Positions 39,621 to 51,900 of a stretch of DNA of 64,000 bases are shown here, in pieces. The stretch spans positions 140,080,304-140,144,303 of the forward strand of contig CM031595.1 of the NCBI GenBank assembly GCA_018398815.1. Direction: 5' to 3'. The DNA is from Conus ventricosus. Its lineage: Eukaryota > Mollusca > Gastropoda > Neogastropoda > Conidae. Each line of letters starts with the position of its first letter. The stretch's first letter is position 1. The notes below the pieces were generated by a model, which was given only the letters and a program-made list of their open reading frames with translations, had not been told where the DNA came from and did no database searches. Both the position numbers and the translations under genes were made by a program.

Positions 39621-42600
39621 TGCTGTTCTTTGAACAAACATATATCCCTGCTGAGAAATTTATTCTGTATGAAACTGTAACAAACACCAACATTGTGGTA
39701 CTGCGTCCTTTGAGTTTTATTTATTGATTAACTTATTTATTTTACTTTATTGCACTTTGGCGGAGGGGGGGGAGAAGATGGACATTTGTTAAGCAACATA
39801 GCATTCTTCCATTTCAAATAAGATTTTTCTTTCTAAGAAAAATGAAAAACAAGAAAATGCTCTGGGAAGATGCAATAACTTTCTTTTGTACAACATTTTT
39901 CATTGGCTGTGCTTTTCTGCTAAACATGTATTCAAACCAATGAACAGTAAGTAAGTCGGTGCATAATCAGGACAGGACTTTTTTTGTTGTTGTTTCAATC
40001 ATGAAAAGAGTATGTCCAGTAACATGTTTTTATTGAGAGAAAAAATTGGAAGGACTGTTTGTTGTAAGTGTGTTAAAAAAAAAAGAAATGGAAAAATTAT
40101 ATAAATTAATTCTCAAGTTTTATGTGAAGTCAAAATGAAACATGAGTTAACTGTATGCTATGTCTCCTTATACCCCATATGTGTGGATATACGCTGTGGT
40201 TTTGTGCAGAGTATGGTCAGCTGTTGTTAACTAAGAACTCGCGGTGGATATTGAGGACGCCTGGAGTAATAGATAGTAGTACTTTTCAAAGGTGACTGTT
40301 TGCATGGTTTATGAGGTCAGTAAAGAGAGAGTTCTACATGGATGTGCCTGCCTGACGTGGACAGAGGAAATGTGTGTTTTACACAAAAAAAAAACAAAAA
40401 ACAATCACAGGATACCTGTGTAAAACCTCTGTAGCAGTGCTTGATAGGGTTTTCGAGGTTTACATGTAAAAACGTTGTACATTGTGTAACATATTACATT
40501 GGGCTGTATATTCTAGCGCATATGTGTCAATGTTCGTGGTGACTGAACATGTCCAGAGTGTACCCTCCCCCATGTTTTGCAGTGTGTTCAGACCAGTGAG
40601 ATTTTTTTTTCTTTAAGTGGTGCATGTCAAAAGTGTAATTTTGAGGTGCAGTTTAAAGTGTAAAATTGAGGTGCATGTTTAAGTGTACTTTGTGTGCCTT
40701 CCAAGCAAGCCTTATGAAACAAATGTTGTGTCAACTGTGATATAATATTGATCATATGCTATAAGAAGGCATATGCTATAAGAAGGCTTTTGATATGTAT
40801 CAGATTTCATATCACATCTCATAACAATGGTATCAATGCATTGTTCTTATCTGTCTTGGAGGAGTTGTCTGCCTTACTTACCAGTCTGTGAGCAGAAGAC
40901 GGCAATGCCCAAACTGGTATCAGCTTGAGGGAAGAGGTGGGGCAGGGTGGTGAAAGGAGACCAGTGTTTATTTTTAGCTTCTGTTTTCCCTTTTTTTTTT
41001 TCGCGCTTGTTGTCTATCTTGGCAGTCACTGGTTGAAGCCTGTGTAGGAGGTGAACCATGCACACAGTTAATGGAAACAACAAATAAACCAGTCAACAAC
41101 AACTTTTTTGGGTGTCGCCTATCTTTGTGGTGGTTTCATCTTTGTCATGTGTTCAGCCGTGAGTTGGTTGGGGTCTGAAGAACCTGAGTGTGAATGTTTC
41201 TATGCATCTGTCTCTGCATCAGTGTGTCAGATGATACTTCAGCACTGGCAGTTACAACCGCTAGTTTTAATAATTAGACGTATACTGTGCACAAAAGGTT
41301 ATGGGCCACTTACAAACACAGACACAAAAAAACACATTTTCTTTGGATCTTACACTCTGTTTAAAGACAAACACAAAGGCAACATCAGTGTGGTGGATTT
41401 TTGGGTGAAGATATACCAGCAAGCTTGGAACTTCCCTGTGGGAAAATCATTTTTCATTGCGCTTTGGTTTACAGCAACAGATGCAGTTTTCCTTAGGAAA
41501 TGTTTTTTGGGAACCCAGATTTCCTGTATAGTTTAAATGTGCCCATGCCATGAAAGTCAGTATTTGGCAGAGTACACAAGGTAGTTTGAAAGAAGGGGGT
41601 ACAAATTGTGAAAGAACTTTAGAACGGATCATAAAAGAGTAGTCTGATGTGTGTATGATTTTTCTTACACACGACCATGACAGCACTGTCAACCTTTGTT
41701 TCAGGCCAGAATCATTCACGCTGGCAACAGGTAAAAGTGAGCGCTGATAAAAAACAGCTCTTGTGGGCTGAGCCAATGACCAGATGTCATCAACTTTCAT
41801 TGACATAATGAAAAATGACGGATTTCACCAATAATCCTTTCGAATGTTTGAACAGAGAAAGCTACTCAGTCATTTCAGTTACTTCAGATGAAGTCAAGAA
41901 AACACAACCCAAAGTAAAAACAATATACTTGGTTATCACTACCCTCGTTCCTTTCCCAACTCTCACAGCTTTAATATAACCAGTTTGGTTTGTATGAAAT
42001 AATAATAATGAAGTAAAAGCAGAGAAATGTACAAAGTGACAACAGGAAAGAAGACAGGAGAAAATCATGGCATTGAAGACCAGTATTGATTGTGCAAAAG
42101 GGATTGATGTGTAACAAAGTTATCCATTCATCCCATCATGACTGTCGCAGTATAGACATCCACACCATTGCCAAAATATCCAGATCCATTGCAGTAACAT
42201 TTTAATACAAAAAACTCTGGACGGAGTTGAAAGCTGTACACAAATCTATGTCAAGAACAACAACAAAAAAGAATAATCCATTTTAAATAATTGATAAGTT
42301 GACATATCACACGCATTAACAGAACTTGTTTGTTAAAGTGTTTCACCTCATCACATACAGTATGTTTTCCACATATCTGACATCCAAGATTGTCCATCAT
42401 TTTCTCTTGGTATATGTATATATCTACATGGAATAGCAGATTTTCAAATCAGCAGACAACAAAACTTACTCCTGGTAGAAAAGGCTTAAATGCTAAAGTG
42501 TGTTGCCAGTTTGTGGAAAATGAAGTCTTGACGTCAGTTTTGGACCATGTATGTACCATTTTTTAAATAATGTCAAAAAAGGTGCTTCAGTGGCATTGAA

Positions 42601-43678
42601 ATGTTGGTATTTCTGTAGATGAGTTTTCCTCTTCTTTTTGCACACTGTTACTGAACAAACTGAACTTGCAAATACCAACGTCAGTTTCTCCGTCAATCTA
42701 TCCAGAGTACCACTGTTTTGTAACCTGTCAAAGCAGTGTTCATGACATTGAGAAAACATCAGGAGTTGTTGATCATCAAATGGAGTTACACAGGTATGAC
42801 GAGCCTCACTTTGGTTGGAATGTTTCCCCTGCTGCCCCTGCTGGTCAGCATGGAAGGCCCACTGCGACGACAGTGATCTGGATGCTGCATGAAAATAAAG
42901 AAACAGACTTCAGGAAAAGGAGCAACATAGTTCCTTGTTGTGTCATTAACAGCTGGATGATGTTTGATTTCTTAAAAATTCATACATTAAGCCTTGATTT
43001 TAAAAGAATATGGTGAATGAGAAAGTACAAAAGTGTATAAATTATGTTCTTGTTTGTGTTTTATCTATCTAAAGTATACATGGAGAGTTTTCACAAACAT
43101 TTTTTTCCCAACAGATTTATCTGTTCAAAAGACAGTTGCAGAATATCTGAAAAATGTGAAATTGCTTCTTGTCACTTGCACTCTTTGCTTGTCCTGTACA
43201 CCTGTGTTATGTTGTATGTGTGTGTGTTTGAGTGTGTACACATTTGTATGTGTATGCATCATGAGCACATGAGCTTATTTATGTGTGTGCGAGTGTGAGT
43301 GCGTGTTTGTGTGCAACTGTGTGTTTTGTGTATGTGTGCGACCTTAATTTGTTAAGATCTGTAAAGTGCCCTTTAGCCTACTTTGTTAGCAGTATTATTA
43401 TCACTAAAACAAAAATTCTGTAGTTCAATCTTACAGAAACAATGATGTCTTGCATGCCCTCTTGCTCCAGAGCTCTGTTCAAAGTCTTTTTTTTTTCACT
43501 CGTACTCAAGATTCTGTCCATTTTATATTCCTTCAAAGAAATCTTCCATCACTGACATTATGATTTTTTTCATTTTCATCTATATACTAGACTCTTAATT
43601 TTTTGTAATGCCCATATACATACAAGACCTTTTTTTTTTAAATATTAAATGTCCTAACAGATAACAAAGGTTCCCAGG

Positions 43679-43867
43679 CTAGTTGTTTAAATCACATTAT
43701 AACAAGTTTTGAATATGTATCAGTTGAAGTTTCTATAAAATAATCTTAAGTAAGCACACATCAACACCTATGCTAGTTGTTTAAATCACATTATAACAAG
43801 TTTTGAATATGTATCAATTGAAGTTTCTGTAAAATAATCTTAAGTAAGCACACATCAACAACCTATG
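43679..43867 (+). repeat. Tandem duplication of about 94 bp
   Basis: The segment ctagttgtttaaatcacatt...catcaacacctatg (43679-43772) is followed immediately by a second copy (43773-43867) with three differences, indicating a recent duplication. Confidence 0.95.
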
Positions 43868-44228
43868 TTTACATTCTAATTCATGGATTTTGCATAAAGG
43901 CGCACAACAAAACTGGATAAATTAAAGGACTTACTTTTTCATGGAGTGCCTCTTGTTCAAGCTGTGAACAAAAAGTAGCATTTCATCAGTTTATGTTTCA
44001 GAGACTTGTCTGCACAAATCCTTCCATTTCATTCAGCCAGCACCACACATCACAGACCACACTTTCACCCTGTTAAAACTCAGAAAACAGTTAACTCCAC
44101 CTCACACTGTGTGTAACCAACATCACTTCACATTGTGCTCGGCTCCCTGCCCGCAGTCTTTCCCACCAAAGCAATGAGTGCGAAACCCAGACCAAGACAC
44201 AAGACAAACCTTCAAAGCAGTCTGAAGA

Positions 44229-44360
44229 GTGCGACCCTAACTGTGCGTTAGTGAAAGCCCACTCTGTGACCATTTAGCAATCAGCTCTTACCACGTGCGA
44301 CCCTAACTGTGCGTTAGTGAAAGCCCACTCTGTGACCATTTAGCAATCAGCTCTTACCAC
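44229..44360 (+). repeat. Tandem duplication of 66 bp
   Basis: The segment gtgcgaccctaactgtgcgt...ctcttaccac is present twice back to back without differences that I can see. It lies just downstream (in minus-strand sense) of the terminal exon at 44519-44853 and would be in its 3' UTR. Confidence 0.95.
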
Positions 44361-44518
44361 CCTCACGCCTGGTCCACTGTTGGTACTGAAGGGTCGACTT
44401 GTGACCAAACTGAAGAAGCTTCCAATTATATACTAACACTTGGCCCCCATAAATAATCATTTTGGCCTGGAGAGGGATGTTGTTGTTTTTTCTATTTCAT
44501 ACCTTTTGTGTTTCCTTC

Positions 44519-44853
44519 TTAGCTTTCCTTCTTTTCCTGGGCTGTGTCTTCTTTCTGTTCTGCTTTAGTCGCCTCTTCCTTCTGGCCTTCCGCTTGACCT
44601 TCTTTCTGTTCTTCAGCCTTGGCGTCCTTATCTTCTGCTGCAGGACTATCCTCTTTCTTATCTTCAGCTTTGGTGTCCTGAGCTTCTGCTGCTGCAGGGG
44701 TATCTTCTTTCGGGTCTTCTGTCTTGGCTTGCGCCTGTTCTGTGGCTTCTGCTTTATCTCCGGCTGGGGTGTCGTCAGCTGCCTTATCCTGTTGGGCAGG
44801 GGCCTCAGCCTGATCTTTCTCCTCCTCAGCTGCCTTCTGCTGAGCTGCTTGAC
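44519..44853 (-). CDS. Terminal exon of acidic KEKE-like protein
   Basis: Minus strand: acceptor tgtcactgtag; begins in phase 1 (Gly codon completed by GT). Encodes 111 residues beginning [20 protein letters not shown], continuing with repeats of [18 protein letters not shown] type and ending TAQEKKES before the stop at 44521-44519. Almost entirely Ala, Glu, Lys, Asp, Gln with no hydrophobic segment, so likely disordered or coiled. The plus-strand frame over the same bases (44462-44893) is Phe/Leu-rich and is a shadow. The polyadenylation site was not determined. Confidence 0.8.
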
Positions 44854-45206
44854 CTACAGTGACAGTACACAGCACAGCATGCACGTGAAGTGAGTCAAGC
44901 ATTGGCACACAGTGCACATTCACTTGGTGTTCTGTTAACCACACCCATTAATAACAAACAACAGCAGTGCTGAATGTGATCAGTGAGATCATCTTTGTCT
45001 CACAGATGAATGCAGATGTACACATAGGAAAATGCTGTGAATCTAATGGTGAGTGGAATGACCTTGGGAACCGAATCAATGAACCAAGTTACAAACATTT
45101 CCACAGTCATGATTAGTATCAGTATCCATTCACCACATTTTCACCACGTCCCTCAAGACTTGACAACTCAAGTCAGGAAAAGACCCAAGGTGTATGACAA
45201 ACCTTT

Positions 45207-45255
<49 letters not shown>

Positions 45256-45869
45256 TTTTTTCTTTTTTTTTTTCAGCACAGCAAATAATAATTTGCAAAC
45301 CTTTCGCACCACAAGCTGTATCCAAGCCCTTGTCAATTAAAAAATATCCGATGAATTCTCTCTCTCTCTCTCTCTCTCTTTCTCCTCCCTCTCGCTGCAA
45401 TGTTTGCATTTAAATTTAGATTAAACCTTACCTGTTCTAGGACATGTCCTTTTTCTCTAAACGACAGTTTATCTATAACTAGTGCATTTCATTACATCAG
45501 ACTTTTGACTGTAATACATATGCAGTTGCAACTGTGTGGAACTGATAGGCACAAAAAGGATTGACACCAAGTCAGAGTAAGTACAACATCAGGGTATTTA
45601 AACAAAACAAAAAAGGCATGAAAAACATGAACAATCCGCTGGAATAGAAAAATCAACAAAGCACAGCCAACCATGTATAACAACAGAATAACATCCAAAT
45701 GCACTCATGCCTTCAATAACCAAGATCCATTCTGGCAGTTTGTTTCTTTTTCCAGTGAAGTGTTGTTACAATATTCCAAACACTTGTACATAAATTTGTC
45801 ACACAATGGTCTGTTAAGAACAAAACTGAGAAACATTGTAATGGCTTGATTTTCAAGATAAAAGGAGAG

Positions 45870-45905
<36 letters not shown>

Positions 45906-48900
45906 TGTTGGCATGTGTGTGCGAAATGTATAGATGCTCTTGATTGTATGTCCTATGAATGTTTGTTTTATTGTCCCTATGAAAGACAGTGTACATCAAA
46001 GCAATAGTGTTTGCATGTGTGTACCCAGTGCTTGGTACATCATAGTAGGACAAAGCATGTGAGAAGAAACCTCATTAAAAAGCATTAAGAGAACAATTAA
46101 AGCAACAATGATATTGCAAAACAGTGTTGCAAAAAATAAAAACAGAAAGCAACAGTAATATTGCAAAACACTGTTGCAAAAAAATAAGAACAGTCAGAAC
46201 AAAGAGGTTAACATAAAGCACTAAACCATATACTGTTCTAATACAAAGGACATTTACTACAGCCATGAAAAAAAGGAAGAACAAGGAGTGCCAAAAGAAT
46301 GAGTTCTCCTAGGATGACAATTTTCCCCATAGCTTTTTGTATCCAATGCAATATTTTCAGTGGCAGCACCTAATTTTTCTCTTCTAATAATGTGCATAAA
46401 AATTTCAGTATGAACTTTTTCAGACAAAGCATAGTGTGAGTAGTAATGCTGACCATCAATGCTTTCAATACCATGTATTCAACGACTAATGAAGAAAGGT
46501 GTTAGCACAGGTATATAAACAATCATTTCATCCGTACAAGTATGACCCTGGCAGGATGAGGTCAAAAATATGAAAAATAGAAATCAATGAAACCCCCTCT
46601 TACGACGGCGAATGGTGTCCACTGATTTTGACTTTTGTTCGTTTGTTGTTACTCTCTTTTCTTTTTCTTATCATACTCGGTATCAGCAATGTCCACTGAT
46701 TTCTTCTCATTATATGTGACGCTAGCCATCTCCACTGTCTTCTCTCAGTAGTCTTGACATCAGCTGTGTCCGCTGATTTCTCTCAACACACTTAATATCA
46801 CTCATGTTCTCTGATTCTACTCTTTACATTTGATATCAGCCATCTCCACTGATTTCACTCAATACATTCACCATCATCCATCTCCACCAATTTCTGTCTT
46901 TAAACCTGACATCAGCCATCTCCACCAATTTCTTTAATTACACATGAGATCAGCCATCTCTGCCGGTTTCCCTCATTACACTTGACATCAGGCATCTCGT
47001 CTGATTTCTCTTGCTGCACCTGACATTAGACATGTCCACTGATTTATCTCATTATACTCATCACCAGCCGTGCACTGATTTCTCTCATTACATGTGACAT
47101 CAGCCATCTCCACTGATTTTTTTCATTACACCCACCATCAGCTGTCTGCACTGATTTCTCTCATTACACATGACATCAGCCATCTCCACTGATTTCTCTC
47201 AACACCTGCCATCAGCCATCCCACTGATTTCTGTCATTACTTGACATCAGCCATCTCCACTGATTTCTGTCATTACACTTGACATCGCATCTCTACGTCA
47301 CACTTGACATCACCATCGATTTTGGTCAATACACTTGACATCAGCCATCTCCACTGATTTCGGTCAATACACTTGACATCAGCCATCTTCACTGATTTCT
47401 GTCATTTCACTTGACATCAGCCATCTCCACTGATTTCTGTCATTTCACTTGACATCAGCCATCTCCACTGATTTCTGTCATTGCATTCAACATCAGCAAT
47501 CTTGATTGATTTCTCACAGTGCACCTGACATCACTCATGTTCAATGAAATCTTTCATTACACCTCATGATCTGCCATGTCCAATGACTTTTCTCTCATTA
47601 CACCTGACATCAGCCATGTCCACTAATTTCTCTCATTACACCTGACATCAGTCCTGTCCACCAGCGCATCTTTACAAATGTCCAAAGTGAATGAAGTCAG
47701 GAATTTTATGTGGTACTGTCATGTTGAAAGCCTTCATGATCATTGATCTGTCAGCTGCCCATGTATCCGATAGAGAAGGATATGCATTTTTATAAGGTTG
47801 TAAATCAATCGGAGAAATATTTGTGCATAGGTTTATAAAAACAATATTTCCATGTAACGTAATCATATAACTGAAAAACAACATGAAAATTTGTAAAACT
47901 CAAGAACAGTACTGTCTTGCAGACACCCTCCATGATGATTGATTCATCAGCTGCCCATATTATTTGTGTATAACTTTATGGAAATAATACTACTGTACAA
48001 TGCAAGCAAATAACAGCAAAACAACATGAAAATTCATAACCGAAAACTGAAGAACACTGGAAGAGTTCAAGGACAGGTTTTGCTGATGGCATAGATGTAC
48101 GTTGCTGCTTTTAGTTACTAATTGCAAGAAAACATACAGAACTGAACAAATCGTGTAGCCAGACACGTATGTTAATAAAGAGAAACTGAAGCTGATAAAC
48201 AAATTTTACCAAGTCTTTGGTTCAGTTTCTTTCCATTCAAAATCAACTTAATCTTTGATACCAACAAGATGAATGTTGTCTATAATGGTAAGAAGTCAGG
48301 AAGGAAATCTGTTCATATGATTTGCGGCCATAATCTCTTTACATATATATCATATATGGTAATGTCCTGTGACTGATCCACACAATGATGGAGTTTCTCA
48401 CTCTCTGTAAGCTGATGTAAAAGGTAAATATGAAGGTCCAAAACTAAAGATGGTTTGAGCTATTTCACACACAAAACTAAAGATGGTTTGAGCTATTTCA
48501 CACACAAAACTAAAGACTGGTTTGAGCTATTTCACACACAAAACTAAAGATGGTTTGAGCTATTTCACACACAAAACTAAAGATGGTTTGAGCTATTTCA
48601 CACACAAAACTAAAGATGGTTTGAGCTATTTCACACACAAAACTAAAGATGGTTTGAGCTATTTCACACACAAAACTAAAGATGGTTTGAGCTATTTCAC
48701 ACACAAAACTAAAGATGGTTTGAGCTATTTCACATAAAAAAAGAAACAAAGAAACAAAACCAAAGCTACAAACTACAGATCAAGCTGTCAGAACTGAATT
48801 TGTTTTTATCAAAATAAAAAGAAACCTCAACGACTCATGCAGGGAAATGCAACTTCAGGGAACAAGTAAGAAATAAAAACAAAACCAGCCTATGATTTCA

Positions 48901-51900
48901 TTCTCTGTAGAACACTGTTGGGAGAGAAAAGCCAAAACTGGGGAATGGTAACTATAAGCCAAGGATTACGAAAATACCTGCTTCTAGATCAATTCCAGAA
49001 TGAGATGACTCCACTTCCGGATCTCTCCCTGAAAACATTAGTCTGATGACTTAGACAACTGGCATCTTTAAATCCAGCCTTGCTGACTCAACAAGGAGTG
49101 ATTTCTTCATCTTATGATCTCCATTTCGGCCAGTCTTGTCAGACACACACATTACTTCTTCTTCTTCTTTAAAAGCTGGTTCACTCAAAAATGAGCAGGT
49201 CACCAGCGTGCATGTTAAAAAAAAAAAGAGAATGCGACTCGGCCTGTTGGCCCCTGGAGCAAAATTTGGCAACATTTGCAACTGTGCTTGCATTGTCTGA
49301 TGACCAACAATAATCAAATACTTGTTCACATCATGTCTTTTGAACATCTCATTGTCAAAATAACACATATGAGATATCAAACAGATTGAAACTAGGGGTA
49401 CCTGTTGGCAGTCAAATAAAAAGTGGTAGTCAGAGCTGCTCTTTCATGTTCTGATATACACAAGAGGAACAGGGACTTGAGCTGCTATGCCATATCCTTT
49501 CTTTAAATCACTATCATCCTGTTTGACTTCATTTTCCAGTACAGTACATAAAGAATCTTGGTATTAAGTAATCAACAGTGATTTTTTTTTATCCAGTTGA
49601 ATCACAATCAATTTAAGCCAATCTTACACATACAAACATTGCAGTTTCAGCATTGTTGGTACTACAAACCCTTTTATATTATTATTCAAAAAGGCATAAT
49701 TTCATTTGAAATAATAAAAAATCGTTGAATAAACAGATTTTAAACAAAAATACATTACAAACTTAGGTCATGTAGAATCAAAAAGACCTTGCATTCTGGT
49801 AATGTTTGTAAAATTATCCAAAGAGAACAGTGTCTGTCATATTACAATGTCAAAATTAATTGAGTAAAGATGTCTTTGTCATATTTCTGCACAAGTACAA
49901 TCCAGTGACAATCAGCATAAAAAAAAGTTAAATGTTGTCCACACAAGACTGCATAAACTCATGGAAGGATAGCACAACGAGTCCAGGAAAAGAGAAAAAA
50001 CAGGATAGATCAAGAATGTAAAAGAGTATCAAATACAAGCACAGTATATATCTACAAGCTGCCAAAACTGACTATAAACAATACACACATAAAAATGGGC
50101 ATGGGAATAGTTTAAAAAATAACATGATTTTTCTGGACTTGTTATTGACCTGAAATTCAAGACATATAATGAGACAGATAATTTAAAGAACACAGTGGTT
50201 CACCATAGCTTTCAGATCATGCACAACTGATAATTGGTTGAATTTTCATCCATCAGTCTTGGTGCTGATCACATCACTTGGAAAAGGACTGAACACAGCC
50301 TGTATGGTAGTAGAACACCAATCCAATGCAGAAACAGGAACATCTGCTACATGTCAAGCACTACCATAGGAAACAGAGGTAGGTCCCCACCTCTGGAGGT
50401 AATGTTTCTCTGGGCCTGTGTATACATGCCAGGATCAGAGCGGTCAGATTCTGAGGTTGCCACTGTAAGGAGTCTCTAATCATCAAGCAAGCATTGTAGG
50501 GGTGAGTAAGGCATTGCAGCAAGGTGACCAGCCCATCTGACTTAGGCTTGTCACAGTCATGACAATGCTAGGTATTCCAGCATGCTGTCGGGATTTTATT
50601 CACACTGAAGCTGTTTAGTTTCAAAGCATGGCACTGATTGACCAGCATAGCCGTCTCACATGCATACAGTAGCATAAGCAACACAGCAGTTCTATTGATC
50701 TTGAGTTCTGTGGCCAGCTTTATGCCTCAGCTGCCAACCCTCCACTCCTCATACACCCACACTCCTCATACACACACACACACACACACACACCACACCA
50801 CATACTTGAAATATTCCACACATGACCTAAGTTTTGAAAAGCAGGTCATCTTGATTATAGAAGGAATGATGGCTTAGTGGAGAATACAGGAAACTAGGAA
50901 GCCAGCAAATTTTTTAGTCCATGATTTTGAGTTTTATACGGAGCAGGGTTTTTTCTCCTCCTATCTACTACTTAGGTGGTAGTCTGAGTACAAAAGTCTT
51001 GGATCGGATGATAGCCTATGAGTGGCACGTATTCAGAGTATATGACAACAATGGAGTTACCTGGGCAAACAACAGAAGTTCTACTAAGATAAGTAAAAAA
51101 CAGACACACAAAGAAAGAACAAAAAGGAATGTGGAATTGTACTGCAACAATGAACTTTCCGCACTGAAAGCAGCCTGAATTTCACACAAGGAACTGCGCT
51201 CTGACAATCAAGTTATACAATACAATACAGTAACAGAGAATAATGGAGAAAAATAACCTCATCTTCTAAATCACAATCCATCTAGCGCTGGTGACATATC
51301 AAGTTCAGGATTCTTGGAGACGGTTCACAATGCAATGGATGACCTCATGCCCTGGTTTAAGGCTGTGTCAGACCAACTGACATAGGCTAGAACACCAAGG
51401 CTACATCAAAATGTGTTATGCTCTGCACAGTTATGTGCGGATTTGTCTCAAGTTGTGACAAGCTCCTAGCATAACATTATCAGTCTCCAAAATCCCTCAA
51501 AGTCGGAGTGTGGCTGTCCATGTGGCAGGGTAATAAAACACGGACACACATGTACTATTCTCATCCCCAGCTGATGCATTGTACCATAGTGTTCAAGTAT
51601 TTTCGGCTGTTCGATGATCCCTGGAGTCTTTTAGCCAGGGTACGACAACAACAACATCAATTCACTGAGGGTCTAACCCATCAGTTACAATCACCAAGTT
51701 TCCACGGGCAGCTGATGCAGTTTGCATCACAGGTACACATCTTTTTGGACACACAGGAGAGCTAATTATCAGAGAGGCATCAAAGTGAATGAACAACCCT
51801 GAAAAGTATGAGTGTTGGAGTGGAGTAATATCTATTTAAGGGAGCAAAAGAAAACTGTAGCGGTAGTAGTTGCAGTACTGAAGAGAAAAAGTATCCACTA

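Larger units (their letters stand above)
34042..44518. other. Convergent intergenic / 3' UTR region
   Basis: Lies between the NBEAL stop and the 3' exon of the minus-strand gene. It holds AATAAA signals, two copies of repeat family B, a retroelement 3' tail, degenerate GT-rich repeats and two short tandem duplications. Open frames such as 38520-39020, 41108-41536 and 42666-43016 show no domain-like or compositional support, and I do not call them genes. Part of this region is probably 3' UTR of either gene. Confidence 0.6.

Noticed and set aside
41108..41536. 142-residue open frame near 41 kb
   Set aside because: Lacks domain similarity and codon-composition support, and follows a candidate polyadenylation signal.
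42666..43016. 116-residue open frame with an AATAAA inside
   Set aside because: No recognisable protein and no splice or promoter support. It may be 3' UTR.
44462..44893. Plus-strand 143-residue Phe/Leu-rich open frame
   Set aside because: It is the complement of the acidic terminal exon; the hydrophobicity is simply the reverse of GAA/GAG/AAG codons, and the minus strand has the acceptor, phase and stop.
45421..45470. Possible extra acidic-gene exon ending at a 'cttac' donor complement
   Set aside because: The best acceptor gives a 17-base exon that breaks the phase 1-1 pattern and is not acidic.
48440..48734. CRISPR-like array
   Set aside because: Units are contiguous with no unique spacers, in an animal genome; it is a minisatellite.
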